The notes under the pieces were generated by a model. It was not told the DNA's origin and searched no databases. It was given only the letters and a program-made list of their open reading frames with translations. 64,000 bases of DNA from Coemansia sp. RSA 487 (lineage: Eukaryota; Kickxellomycota; Kickxellomycetes; Kickxellales; Kickxellaceae), in assembly GCA_027577595.1 (NCBI GenBank), contig JANBRJ010000031.1, forward strand, positions 1-64,000, read 5' to 3'. The first letter of the stretch is position 1, and each line of letters begins with the position of its first letter. This document shows positions 1 through 9,710 of this stretch, one piece after another. A program made the translations under genes and the position numbers.

Positions 1-946
1 GAAAGGAAATAAAAGATAAAACATCATCTGAATACTCCTTGTTATCCATCCCAGGTCCATGCTCGATTCGTCACACAAATTGCTCTTGAATTCTGGTTGT
101 GATCTTGAATTAGCATCTATTAAAATGTTTATTTAACACGCTATCTGAAAAGGCTGATAAATTCACGTCTAGTAAGCAAGATAAGCAGGTACACTGCTTG
201 TTGCATTTTCGGTGTCGCATATGTCCATATGCGAAAACTGGATGCAATGTATGAATAATGCTCTCATATGACCACCGCTAAATCAACTGCAATTTTACAA
301 GCCTAGCAGCACATTTAAATAGCACTTTACATGTGGATGTCAGAAGTCTTCTTTTTTCTAATCAAAAAGGCTGCAAGTCAGCGTTCATCGTTTTTTCAAA
401 GCACCTTTTTTATAAGCCCAGCATGTATATGCCAGCATTTGCTTGGCACATCCACAATTTACGTGGCCACATATTTACAATCAGGCATCGGAAGCAACAG
501 AAATGTTCATATCTGGGTTTTAAACTAATAAATATATAATAGAAGCATCTGTGAGTGCGGTCAAATCCACGATGAGCGGAAAATTCTTCATCGAGTTCCA
601 GATCCGAATATGCTTGAAACCCCAGCAGACTAAGCCATTTCGTTTCACTGGATTACATGCGGTAAAATCTGAATATAGTTTGCGTTGAATTGGCACATAA
701 AATGAGCATCGATTATAAATAGCGCGTTTATGTATATAGCAGTGGGTGTATCTGGATGTGTTCCGAATTGGTATAATTGCTAATATCATGTAATATAAAC
801 CAAATTTTTATCACAGAAATGTTGAAAGCCCTATTATTCAACACTAGGTTTCGAGAATATAAAAAGTATGCGATATTACCGCCATATCATTTAAAACACA
901 TTTCCACCAAAAATCGACCAATTCAAGCAACCAACCAATTTCAATC
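1..946. other. AT-rich intergenic left edge
   Basis: I see no convincing gene in this stretch. Short ORFs occur on both strands, including an 89-codon one on the minus strand at 520-789, but none shows recognisable motifs. The right end carries the TATA box and CA-rich leader of the small ORF that starts at 947. Confidence 0.5.
858..864 (+). promoter_or_regulatory. TATA box for the small ORF at 947
   Basis: TATAAAA lies 89 nt upstream of the ATG, and a CAACCAACCAATTTCAATC-type leader directly precedes the ATG. The same spacing recurs at other small genes in the window. Confidence 0.4.
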
Positions 947-1165
947 ATGCCAGACATTTGTATCAGCCTTGAGCCGAGCGGCAGCGCTGTTTCTAAACTT
1001 ATCTGTCATTTCCTTGTCCCTCCAGGCTCGAAAGCTTCCGCCATTCTTGCACAGTTGCAAAGTGTGAGTAATGTCAATGCTACAAAGATCAGCAAAGATT
1101 CCAATGGCGGTAATGAAGTAGCCAGTGATACATTCACTGCTAGCACAACCCTCTACTATACGTAA
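947..1165 (+). CDS. Small hypothetical protein (72 aa, possibly first exon)
   Basis: I do not recognise this protein. It has no signal peptide or membrane segment. Support for it being a gene is contextual: a TATA box 89 nt upstream and a C/A-rich leader ending ATCATGCC, like the other small genes here. It ends in LYYT, loosely like the Tyr-rich ends of the 53,957 and 55,814 proteins, but the rest aligns poorly, so membership of that family is doubtful. The stop lies inside TACGTAAGCTT, a good splice-donor sequence (GTAAGC at about 1161). An intron ending at the CAG near 1362 would add about 17 codons, so the C-terminus is uncertain. Confidence 0.35.
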   Translation: MPDICISLEPSGSAVSKLICHFLVPPGSKASAILAQLQSVSNVNATKISKDSNGGNEVASDTFTASTTLYYT

Positions 1166-1960
1166 GCTTTAATAATTTTTTATAATCCAATCAAGCTTGA
1201 AATTTTCTGAGGCAATCATCTTTCTGCGTATTTTTGTTTCTCTTAAGTAGATGAATATATAGATAAGTAATTGGTGAAATTAGTAAGTATTATGAAAATT
1301 GAAACATTTGGATGTTGCAAAGATTATAGGAGTTCATGATATGGCTTTCTTGATTATGCAGCTACCAGAGCAACTACATATGTAACGAATTACGAGACAT
1401 ACTCAATACCTAGTCAACAATGCGTAGTTGCTAAAACAATTTTGTAAGCGACTTTCATATATTCACCTCGAAAACTTTGCGCTATGGCTCTGATAATGAT
1501 TTTGGTGCAATTAAAGTTTCCAACTTTTGCTATCGCAATAGTGGCATACGAAAAATAACACATTCGATCTAGCTTATATACAAAAGAATATTGTCTTTAA
1601 CATAACACAAAGGTGCAAACAGGTGGACCAATGCGGCCAACTCTTTTAAACATGTGTTTTCCCCAATGGTTTTGCATAAAAGGAATAATGAGCCAATGTG
1701 CGAAAGAGAGCTATTTCTTTCAAACTAAAAGTAGATACAATCCTTTAACCAAAGAAAGACGTGCTAGCCATTTGCCGCCATTTAAGCAAGCTGTACAAGA
1801 GATAGAATGGGAAATCTTTAAATAAGCAGCTTTGGGCGTGCGACAACAAAAAGTAAAACAAAAATATTTAATAATACTTCTGCTTCAATTAAACACATTA
1901 TTATTACTCCACACGTTTATCTTTTTCAACTTTGTGCTGGACACATAACACATAATTAGT
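1166..1960. other. Intergenic spacer upstream of the first expansin-like gene
   Basis: AT-rich, with no convincing ORF. If the 947 ORF is spliced, its second exon would fall near 1363-1420. The last 100 nt form the leader of the 1961 gene. Confidence 0.4.
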
Positions 1961-2425
1961 ATGAAGACTGTATACACTCTGGTCTTAGCAACGCTTGGAT
2001 TACTGGCAACAGGTGCATATGCTGCACCTTTGCATGGTGCAGTATTGCGGGCAGTGCCAAGTCCCAGTGAAAGTACGGACGGTAGTGCTGGAACTAATCC
2101 GTACACAGGGGTTGTGATTTTATACGACACAGAAGGCAACGTGTGTCCCAATGACCCCGCCAACCAGCTTCCTATCGTTGCCCTCAATGAAAATCAGTTT
2201 GGCGATTTTACTGAAAGCCCGACACCTGCAATGTGCAACAAATGCGTCAGCATCAAGGGTAACGTTGCCACCATTCTTGCTCGCATCGTTGGCGTATGCG
2301 AAGGCTGTGGCGACCAATATCTGGAGATGAAACCAGACCAGATTTCCAAGCTCAATGGTGATGACAACAACCAATTCACCAATGAAGATGTTACCTGGGA
2401 AATCGTCGACTGCAACCAAACTTAG
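1961..2425 (+). CDS. Secreted divergent expansin-like (double-psi beta-barrel) protein
   Basis: 154 aa. Residues 1-21 form a signal peptide (MKTVYTLVLATLGLLATGAYA, then APLHG). After a short Ser/Gly/Pro linker, residues about 45-152 form a small cysteine-paired domain that aligns with the barrels at 4015, 5152 and 8814: CPNDPANQLPIVAL, CNKCVSIKG, VGVCEGCG and terminal VTWEIVDC. These are landmarks of the RlpA-like/barwin-type fold seen in fungal expansin-like proteins, which bind or loosen wall polysaccharide. It lacks a cellulose-binding module. The DLDLSPxAF stretch of the paralogues reads YLEMKPDQI here, so the conserved Asp is replaced and activity may differ. Its closest relative is the dead copy next door. 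Function is inferred from the fold. Confidence 0.75.
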   Translation: MKTVYTLVLATLGLLATGAYAAPLHGAVLRAVPSPSESTDGSAGTNPYTGVVILYDTEGNVCPNDPANQLPIVALNENQFGDFTESPTPAMCNKCVSIKGNVATILARIVGVCEGCGDQYLEMKPDQISKLNGDDNNQFTNEDVTWEIVDCNQT

Positions 2426-3032
2426 TAGTAAATAGTTTGTGAGTTTCCATTGATTAGTCCATAGCTCCATTTTTGCATTTGAAATATTCAACGTGACTAA
2501 ACTTTTAATTTATCAACGATTTACTGATTTAGTAGTATTTTTATTGTGAGGTTGGATATGTAAGTTACCAAATATTCCATGAAATTGTACTGACCTCTTT
2601 GTTGCAATTTGAGCTGTTGCGCTTGGGGAACGTAAAAAGCCAACTGGAATTTGGCTTGACAGCAGATGCATGCCCCTTTATCTCGTGGTGTAAATACCTA
2701 CAATTTGTTTACATGCGCAGAATTATTCTTTTATATATTTTTACACTCTTGCTCGTTTTCTCAGCTTTAAATGTTTATTCAAACAATTTTCTATTAATCA
2801 GTGGCCCAGGACTATAAAAGGCTTTGCAGCCATTAGCCGCCATATTTCTTCAACAAGCCTACTCTCTAGAACGCTCCTCTATTCGTTGACTATATCGATA
2901 TTTTTATGATATAAAAATTTATATAATCTTGTTTAAATTCAGCACATATATTCTATAATTTTGTTCCTTGAACATCATATTATTCTATAATTTCAGCAAT
3001 ACATTGTGTCAACCAAATACTGAACAACTAGA
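2426..3032. other. Spacer between expansin-like gene and its dead paralogue
   Basis: No gene seen. It contains TATAAAAG at 2813-2820, a preserved promoter-like site 213 nt upstream of the lost start codon of the next copy. Confidence 0.45.
2813..2820 (+). promoter_or_regulatory. TATA box upstream of the expansin-like pseudogene
   Basis: TATAAAAG is the best TATA match between the live gene at 1961 and the decayed copy at 3033. Confidence 0.35.
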
Positions 3033-3458
3033 ATAACGTTCACGTACGCTCTGGTCTTGGCTGCATTTGAATACTTTTCAGAAAGTACATATTCTGTGCC
3101 TGCGGGTGGCAATTCAATGTCGGAGAATACAAATACCGAGGGAGACACCGTATGCTCGGGTGATGTTGAACTATATGACGAGTATTATAATGTATGTCCC
3201 AGCGAATCCACCAACCAACTTCCTGAAGTTGTTCTTAGTGAAGAAAAGTTTGGTTTTATCGACGAGAATATGATACCTGCCATGTGCAGCAAGTGTGTCA
3301 ACATTCAGGATAATGTAGCTACTATGCTTGCCTGTATTATCGTCGTGTGTGAAGACTGTAACGACAACAATATCGAGATGTACCAGGATCAGATTAACAA
3401 ACTCAATGGAGATAGAAAAAGCACGTTTACCAGAAACAAAATTAATTGGATCAGTTAA
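3033..3458 (+). pseudogene. Decayed paralogue of the 1961 expansin-like gene
   Basis: The reading frame from 3033 aligns end to end with the 1961 protein: TYALVLAAFEY against VYTLVLATLGL in the signal peptide, then CPSESTNQLPEVVL, AMCSKCVNIQDNVATML, VVCEDC and DQINKLNGD. Where the live gene has ATG this copy has ATA (3033-3035), and no in-frame ATG restores the signal peptide. The hydrophobic core is interrupted by charged residues (FEYFSE). The frame stops at WIS, so the final Val-Asp-Cys of the domain is missing. The long open frame shows the loss is recent. An upstream spliced start cannot be excluded. Confidence 0.7.
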
Positions 3459-4014
3459 CCGCAACCAAGGTCAAAATAGGCAATGGTATGGTAAGCAATC
3501 ATTATTTAGCCACTTTTTATTGAAATACTAAACAAAAATATCTCAACCTGTCAACGATTAACGAACTTGCCATGGCTTTTGTTGTTGTTTTGGATTTGGA
3601 ATCTTTCAAACGTGAGAGGGATAATATACGCAGGTCCCTACATTCTCGCAACTACTTTTTCCATTTTGTTTGGTTTTGTTTTGTTTTACTATCATCATTT
3701 TTATTTGCTCTCTTAAAAAGCGGTTCTAGTGTAAAGGCCAACAAAAGGAAACAAAAGTGAGCCAATAGTAATGAGGCATGTCTAAAGTATTTCCTTGTGT
3801 TAGAAAGTGACATGCAAGGGCTGCATTTTATAAAGAGGTTACCAACGTGCAAGGACTTGCCTGTCAATGGGATAGAAAAGGAAAAGCTGCATCCGTACCT
3901 AAACACAAAATAGTTCTAAATTTTCCGAATGAATCTAATGACATTTTATTCTTTTGCTACCAGTTTTCCAATATATCTTATTTTTATTCTGCTTATAACG
4001 TGTACTTTTAAAAA
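3459..4014. other. Spacer upstream of the 4015 expansin-like gene
   Basis: No gene seen. Contains a T-rich tract near 3650-3710 and TATAAAG at about 3829-3835, 180 nt upstream of the next ATG. Confidence 0.4.
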
Positions 4015-4641
4015 ATGAAATGCCCTTTGCTTGTTCTGTTGGTCGTTATCCTGTTAATATGCATAGTCGACGCATCCAATAGTTTGTCACCAAACAAAAG
4101 CAATATAGGCAATCTCCAGCTGGCAGGAAATAGAAGTGGCAAAACAAGACAAAGGCTTCGTCGCAGGAACTTCCAAGGCCCCAGCATCCAGCCGAATCTA
4201 AACAAGAACGTAAACCAAAACGAGTCAACCACAAGCACACAGCCCTCCTCGACATCTAGTGACATGTATTCAAGTTCCATCAGTGAAACATCTTCTGGTA
4301 ACTATGAAGGTTCGGATAGCGGTTCTGGCGAGATTTTTTCTGGCGACGGCACGTACTTCACGCCGGGACTTGGTTCGTGCGGTAAAACAAACGCTGAAGA
4401 TGAATTTATTGCCGCGATCAACGCACCGCAATATGGCACATACGCAAATCCAAACAATGCACCAGTATGCGGCAGATGTGCTTTGGTAAAGGGTGCTTTG
4501 GGTCGGGTCAAGGTCACTATCACAGACAAGTGTCCTCCTTGCAAGCACGGCGACCTTGACCTTTCGCCTGTTGCCTTTATGGAGATCGGAGACATGGATG
4601 ATGGTCGCATCCCAATTACTTGGTCATTCGTCGATTGCTGA
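4015..4641 (+). CDS. Secreted expansin-like protein with Ser/Thr-rich stalk
   Basis: 208 aa. Residues 1-20 are a signal peptide (MKCPLLVLLVVILLICIVDA). Residues 21-105 form a low-complexity stalk: an Arg-rich patch (RQRLRRRN) followed by Asn/Ser/Thr-rich sequence likely to be O-glycosylated. Residues about 106-208 are a double-psi beta-barrel: GDGTYFTPGLGSCG, CGRCALVKG, ITDKCPPCKHGDLDLSP and terminal ITWSFVDC. The HGDLDLSPxAF block with its Asp is the hallmark of fungal expansin-like proteins. These are secreted, non-hydrolytic or weakly lytic wall-acting proteins. There is no C-terminal carbohydrate-binding module. The barrel is nearly the same as that of the 8814 gene, while the stalk is unrelated. 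Cell-wall remodelling is inferred from the family. Confidence 0.85.
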   Translation: MKCPLLVLLVVILLICIVDASNSLSPNKSNIGNLQLAGNRSGKTRQRLRRRNFQGPSIQPNLNKNVNQNESTTSTQPSSTSSDMYSSSISETSSGNYEGSDSGSGEIFSGDGTYFTPGLGSCGKTNAEDEFIAAINAPQYGTYANPNNAPVCGRCALVKGALGRVKVTITDKCPPCKHGDLDLSPVAFMEIGDMDDGRIPITWSFVDC

Positions 4642-5151
4642 ATAGAGTAAAAAAAATAGACATTACATCTGTTGTTACCACGACACCCTAGATTTCTCTT
4701 TCTTTTGACAATATCCAACATCCCTAGTTTATTAGCGCAGGATTTCCGTTCATTCAATATATCGGATTTCAGTAGCAAATACATGCTGATAAAGCAAAGA
4801 TCCACATCCTTTGCTTTATTTGCTTCTTTGCCATGCTATCCTTTTAATCTTTTCCCTTTTCAGCTTTTCTTTATATTCTGCACCACGTTATATCAAACGA
4901 GAGCAACCCCATGACACACTGGTTTACAAGGAAAGTTTAGCTTTTTTCACTAACTAAAGAAACACAATTTCAGAAAGAACAGGTTTCTTTGAGGTTTTAT
5001 ATTCCTTTATAACTGTTTTTAAGAATAAAAGAAAAGGCAAGCTTAGCAGCAGCATTAATGCATCAACAGAGAAAGCACCTTTGCAAAATAGAATGGCCCT
5101 ATTTTCTATTATATTTCTCTTAACAATATATTCTACTTGTATTAATTAACC
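4642..5151. other. Spacer between two expansin-like genes
   Basis: AT-rich 3' and 5' flanks. An 80-codon ORF at 4672 lacks any recognisable feature and is probably chance. Confidence 0.4.
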
Positions 5152-5715
5152 ATGAAGTGCTTCTTATTTTTTTTGATTATATGCATGATAATACTGTGCA
5201 CGGTTGATGCAGGCACCTTTGCAAACAGCGCCGCAGAAGAGCGTGTCATGCAGATAAGGATGGGACGGCTGCGCCGTCGCCGCGACTGCAATAAGGTGAA
5301 TGTGCAGAATAATAACAATAATAACGAAATAGACCAGAATTACCCGAGCAGCCTGTCTGAGGAAAGTAGTTCTGCCAATGAACCTAGCAGTGAAAGCGGC
5401 GAGGAGTTTACTGGCACCCTTACCAACTACAATGTTGAAGAGAACGAGGGCGCTTGTGGCGGCATGAACACAAACGACGAGATGGTTGCTGCTTTGAATT
5501 CGGCTCAGTTCAAAGCTGATGATAACGGTTCGTCCGTGTACTGTGGTGTTTGCGCGACCATCATGGGCGATAAGGCCACAATTGTGGTCAAGATTGTCGA
5601 TGAGTGCCCAACTTGCCAGGATAATGATCTGGATCTTTCTCCTGCTGCCTTTGCCGCAGCAACCACTGCTGATGGCATGGCAAAGAACATTAAGTGGTAT
5701 TTTACGAAATGCTGA
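5152..5715 (+). CDS. Secreted expansin-like protein, divergent barrel
   Basis: 187 aa. The signal peptide (MKCFLFFLIICMIILCTVDA) resembles that of the 4015 protein, which supports tandem duplication. It is followed by a basic patch (GRLRRRRD), an Asn repeat, and a Ser/Glu-rich stalk. The barrel spans about residues 85-187: EGACGGMNTNDEMVAALNS, CGVCATIMG, IVDECPTCQDNDLDLSPAAF and terminal IKWYFTKC. The DLDLSPxAF block and its Asp are kept, but the preceding His-Gly is replaced (QDN). It is clearly more diverged than the 4015/8814 pair. Same orientation as its neighbours, with its own spacer of about 500 nt, so separate transcription is likely. Confidence 0.8.
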   Translation: MKCFLFFLIICMIILCTVDAGTFANSAAEERVMQIRMGRLRRRRDCNKVNVQNNNNNNEIDQNYPSSLSEESSSANEPSSESGEEFTGTLTNYNVEENEGACGGMNTNDEMVAALNSAQFKADDNGSSVYCGVCATIMGDKATIVVKIVDECPTCQDNDLDLSPAAFAAATTADGMAKNIKWYFTKC

Positions 5716-5959
5716 ATCTGACCCTTTTTATTTTTCCACAAACTGCAAATATATGATCTTCAAATCACGTGCAATTAACTGGAAACGTCTTTTTGTAAAC
5801 AACCAGAGCACTTCTCCACACTATCATAATTTTATAGTAAACAAAAAGAGACTAGCAAAAAGGCGATTGCCCTGAACCGGCAGTTTTTTTCCCTCTCTTT
5901 CATTTTACCTTTTTATATCAGATTTACCGAAATACTCTATTAACTGGTATTCCATATAA

Positions 5960-8188
5960 ATGAAGTCGAATTCGAAAGACAAGAGGGCAAAACAAAAGTC
6001 TTGGGCCAAGGCAGAGCGCAAACGACGCCAGTGTCGTCTCGAACAAGCGTTCGGAATTATTTTCCGCCATATCCTTAGGCAGTCTACAGGAACCACCGGG
6101 TTCGCACACGGCAGACGACAGGAGCCGCTTGCTAGAGTCGTAGCAGGCTTGCAGCCGCTGGCGGCCATATGCAGAAGCTGGAGAAAAGCGGTAGTTCCTC
6201 TGCTTTACCAGACCGCGGTTTGCAGCGTTCACCAGCGGGCACTTTTAATCAATGATGAAGAGTGTGATACGCTGAGATATGTCTGCAGTACCAACGTCGA
6301 CCTGATAGTGCGCGGCGGATACGAGCGGTATGTGCGCCGGCTGGCCATTGACCTTGTGGGCGACGTGGCACCCGGCTTCCCTGTCATGCAGCTCGAGGAG
6401 GCAGGGTTCTCCAGGACCCTCTGGCCGCAGACCAATGAGCTGCAGGTAGATCACTGGCACGGGTACCAGCAACAGCGGTCCAAAATTTTGCCGGAATCGG
6501 TGTCCAAACTCAACGCCTATTTGCTGCACAATTTGCCAAACCTGACATCGGTCGAGTACAATTCACTGGGCGACCATCGCTCTTACGGCGATTTCCCACT
6601 CAACGGTCTACTTGCGTCAACACTGAGCCGACTCACCGAGCTCAGAATACACTCGGGGCTAGTCCCCGATCTTGGCGCAGCGGCATTCCTTCCCATGCTC
6701 TCCTCGCTGACGTTGAATTGCCCTATGGTCTCGTGTGCGGCTCATTTGCCACAGATATTCGCAGAGTCGCTGGCGTATCTTCGCATCGGCTTCTCATCGT
6801 CAGAAACAATCTGGAACAGATTCTATGTGGGCCAGGGAAAGCGGGGTGTCATATTTGCCAAGCTACGCTCCCTGGAGCTCGAGTACACGACACCCGTGAT
6901 CGAAGATCCGTGTAGATGCAAAGGATCTTCAAGGAGAAGATGCACAGGAAAACAAATAACGCTTCTCAGTAGCAAAACATACAGATTAGCTGGTGGTCCA
7001 GATGAGAGTGCATTGGGGCAAGGAGCCAGTAAAGGTGGTAATCGGTTGGACAGCGTCTACTATCATTCAACAGACGATGAAGGTGGTGATGACGCTGCTT
7101 CCAGCTCTGACTATGAAGAGTTTTGGGCTACGTCCAGCGATGGCGAATCGTTGACTGGTAAAGCAGCTAGCAGTGGCTCAAAGAAGCCACGATCTTCAGG
7201 AAAGCCTTCATTCCCACAGCTTGAGAAACTATACATCCGCAAGTACCCGTACCCAGTGACCGACATATTGCAGCACTTTGCAGTGGACAGAATCCCGCAT
7301 GTATCCATACGCGACGTGGGCCGGAGAAGCTGGGTAGCCGGACTGGCCGCCGAGTATGCAGGTAATATGCGAACCTTGCGTGTAGATGTGGCGCGATCAT
7401 CATCGTCATCCGGGCACCATTTGCTACAACGTGAAGAAAGGGAAGAACGGCATTACCAGGTGTGGATCAATCGGTTGTTCTCAATGTCCTCCGCCACGCT
7501 GAAGAATCTGTGGCTAGATGCACCAACCACAGCGCCCGTCACACTTCCCGACATCGTTGGCCTGACCAACCTCACTGAGCTGTCACTTGGCATGAAAATG
7601 GACCTGGGCACAGTGCCCAATCTGCTAGCCAGGTTGCAACAGCTGCATAAGCTAGCCATTCATGTGCATCCGCAAAGTTCCTGGCTAGAGAGAAACGAGG
7701 GTGTGCTTGGTGGAGGTTACGACCAACAAGGAGAGAACGACGACGCACACATGCTTGGCCGACTGCCGTCCCTGAGCACTAGCCTTCGGTGTCTGACTGT
7801 GTACACAGGAATGGTTGATTTTTCCCGCCTGGATTGCCACGGAACTCACAAGAGAAGCCTCAGCACCAGTAACAAATGCTGTCGTCGGCGTTGTAGGTTT
7901 TGCGAAAAGTGTATTGGCATGGCGGCGATGGTTCCTGATCACTGTGAAGACCAATTCACTGACAAGGGTGGAGAGAAGTATGAGGCACTTGGATCGGTGG
8001 TGATGGCTGTGGAGAGGGAGCTTGTATGGATGATTGCTCGAATATCATCACTTGTAGTATTGAAGACTGAGCGGAGCACGAGCCGCGCTATAAAAAAATG
8101 CATCTCTGAGCTCATGTCGCACAAGACTGCTTCTTCTCAAATTGGGAATCTAGACCGCTTACGAATCACCGAATGGGAGTACTACTAG
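5960..8188 (+). CDS. F-box/LRR-like protein
   Basis: 742 aa, intronless, GC-richer than the flanking small genes. Residues about 28-90 look like a divergent F-box: an initial hydrophobic helix (LEQAFGIIFRHIL), then LQPLAAICRSWRKAVVPLLY, the usual ...CRxWR...LLY ending. The remainder has irregular leucine-rich stretches (LPNLTSVEYNSLGD, LSRLTELRIHSGL, LTNLTELSLGMKMDLG), broken by an acidic/Ser region at about 365-415. A Cys-rich patch (CCRRRCRFCEKC) lies near residue 640. F-box proteins bring substrates to SCF ubiquitin ligases, with repeats binding the target. Large lineage-specific sets of such genes are known in fungi. The F-box is weak, so the repeat protein assignment is safer than the ligase role. 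Confidence 0.6.
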   Translation: MKSNSKDKRAKQKSWAKAERKRRQCRLEQAFGIIFRHILRQSTGTTGFAHGRRQEPLARVVAGLQPLAAICRSWRKAVVPLLYQTAVCSVHQRALLINDEECDTLRYVCSTNVDLIVRGGYERYVRRLAIDLVGDVAPGFPVMQLEEAGFSRTLWPQTNELQVDHWHGYQQQRSKILPESVSKLNAYLLHNLPNLTSVEYNSLGDHRSYGDFPLNGLLASTLSRLTELRIHSGLVPDLGAAAFLPMLSSLTLNCPMVSCAAHLPQIFAESLAYLRIGFSSSETIWNRFYVGQGKRGVIFAKLRSLELEYTTPVIEDPCRCKGSSRRRCTGKQITLLSSKTYRLAGGPDESALGQGASKGGNRLDSVYYHSTDDEGGDDAASSSDYEEFWATSSDGESLTGKAASSGSKKPRSSGKPSFPQLEKLYIRKYPYPVTDILQHFAVDRIPHVSIRDVGRRSWVAGLAAEYAGNMRTLRVDVARSSSSSGHHLLQREEREERHYQVWINRLFSMSSATLKNLWLDAPTTAPVTLPDIVGLTNLTELSLGMKMDLGTVPNLLARLQQLHKLAIHVHPQSSWLERNEGVLGGGYDQQGENDDAHMLGRLPSLSTSLRCLTVYTGMVDFSRLDCHGTHKRSLSTSNKCCRRRCRFCEKCIGMAAMVPDHCEDQFTDKGGEKYEALGSVVMAVERELVWMIARISSLVVLKTERSTSRAIKKCISELMSHKTASSQIGNLDRLRITEWEYY

Positions 8189-8813
8189 CCCTCAGTTAAA
8201 ATAAAGAAAACTGGTGCGGCATTTTTGTTAGCCTGTAGATAGATATTCCCTATACATTGTCCCAGTTATAAATAACAATCCAATTTGTGGGTTTATCTAG
8301 CAAGTACATTCCCATTGGTAGAATTTACAAAGTTATTGGGGAATTGATTTTGACTTTACTGGCTTCTGCAAAGTGCTGCCTCAATTTCATTTGCTCTCTT
8401 TTTCGCCACTGTGTTCACTGAAGCGGCAAATCCTATGAATAAGTCCAATTAAAGAGTAATATGACTTGGCCATTTTTGTAGGACAGCAGCTGAATTACAA
8501 ACCTCGAGTGGCAAAGCACTGGTGGGTTTCATGGCAGGCTAGACTTTGTTGGACATGTTGCACAACGATAAACTCGCTCTTAGATATAAATATCCCAGCA
8601 CCCCTGCGCTGGTGCAAGATTTGTTGTTTTTTCTCTGAAGGATATACAGATTCTAAATTTTCTCTTACCATCATCTACTTTAAACGCAGTTTTATCTTAT
8701 TGTGAAGGGGCAGGGACCTTTCCAACAATAAAGCTATCGCGAGACAAATCATATTGTACATTTTATATATCGCACACAACGTAAAAAAACAAGCTCTTAA
8801 CATATCTAGAACG
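8189..8813. other. Spacer with promoter of the 8814 gene
   Basis: AATAAAG near 8200 is a possible polyadenylation signal for the F-box gene. TATAAATA at 8585-8592 is the likely TATA for the next gene. No additional gene seen; an upstream in-frame extension at 8754 would bury the signal peptide and is not used. Confidence 0.45.
8585..8592 (+). promoter_or_regulatory. TATA box for the 8814 expansin-like gene
   Basis: TATAAATA lies about 220 nt upstream of the chosen ATG. Confidence 0.4.
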
Positions 8814-9710
8814 ATGAAGTTTAGCGTTGCTCTTTCGTTTATTGCTGCCGCTGCCTTGGCAGGCTCCGTTTCGGGATCTCTCATGAAGAGGGAGCAAGCA
8901 AATGTCGAATCGCTCAAGGGCGCAGCTGCTTGTCTTGCTGCCAAGCCCAGCCAACAACAGCAACTGACAACTGCTATTCCTAATGCTGGCGCGGCCGCGG
9001 TTGACGTTGTCACCGAAATTGTCACCGTAACTGCTGCTGGTTCCGAGAATGATGGTGGCGAGAACCAAGATGCTCCCGATGTCACTGGCGGCGAATCTGA
9101 TGGCACTTCTGCTGCCGAAGGTGCCATGCTTGAGGATATCACTGCCGAAGGTGCTATTCCCGTCGATTCTGCCGCAGCTGGTGACAACACCGGTGCTGCT
9201 GCTGACAGCACAGCACAGCAGGGCGAGTCCCCGGAAGCAGCTCCCCTCACCGGCGCTGCTTCTCCTTCTGCGGCGGCTACGGTCTCGTCATCGGCACCAA
9301 CTGGCGGCGCCACATCATCCCCACAAGCCGATACTCAAGCAAGCAGCAGCGCCAGCGGTAGTAGCGACGGTGAATCGTCATCGGGAGGCAATTCAGAGAC
9401 ATTCTCTGGCGACGGAACGTACTTTTCGCCAGGACTCGGGTCGTGTGGACAAACAAACACCGATGAAGACCTTATTGCCGCAATCAATGCGCCACAGTAC
9501 GGAGCAACAAGCGGAGACCCCAACTCGGCCTCTGTTTGCGGCAAGTGCGCGCTGGTCAAGGGCGCCAAGGGCCAGGTCAAGGTCACTATCACCGACAAGT
9601 GCCCGCCTTGCAAGCACGGCGACCTTGATCTCTCGCCAGCTGCTTTCAAGCAGATCGGCAACACTGATGATGGTCGCATCCCAATCACCTGGTCGTTTGT
9701 CGACTGCTGA
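8814..9710 (+). CDS. Secreted expansin-like protein with long Ala/Ser/Gly stalk
   Basis: 298 aa. The start at 8814 is chosen because it places a clean signal peptide first (MKFSVALSFIAAAALAGSVS); an in-frame upstream codon would add 20 residues in front of it. Residues about 22-195 are an Ala/Ser/Gly/Thr/acidic stalk without cysteines apart from one near residue 41, probably O-glycosylated. The C-terminal about 102 residues are a double-psi beta-barrel (GDGTYFSPGLGSCG, CGKCALVKG, TDKCPPCKHGDLDLSPAAF, ITWSFVDC). About four-fifths of barrel positions match the 4015 protein by eye. This gene sits 3-4 kb from the other copies, separated by the F-box gene. Wall-loosening is inferred from the family. 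Confidence 0.85.
   Translation: MKFSVALSFIAAAALAGSVSGSLMKREQANVESLKGAAACLAAKPSQQQQLTTAIPNAGAAAVDVVTEIVTVTAAGSENDGGENQDAPDVTGGESDGTSAAEGAMLEDITAEGAIPVDSAAAGDNTGAAADSTAQQGESPEAAPLTGAASPSAAATVSSSAPTGGATSSPQADTQASSSASGSSDGESSSGGNSETFSGDGTYFSPGLGSCGQTNTDEDLIAAINAPQYGATSGDPNSASVCGKCALVKGAKGQVKVTITDKCPPCKHGDLDLSPAAFKQIGNTDDGRIPITWSFVDC

Noticed and set aside
8675-9313. 212-codon Ala/Ser-rich frame opposite the 8814 gene
   Set aside because: Shadow of the Ala/Ser/Gly stalk; the sense gene has a signal peptide and the expansin-like barrel.
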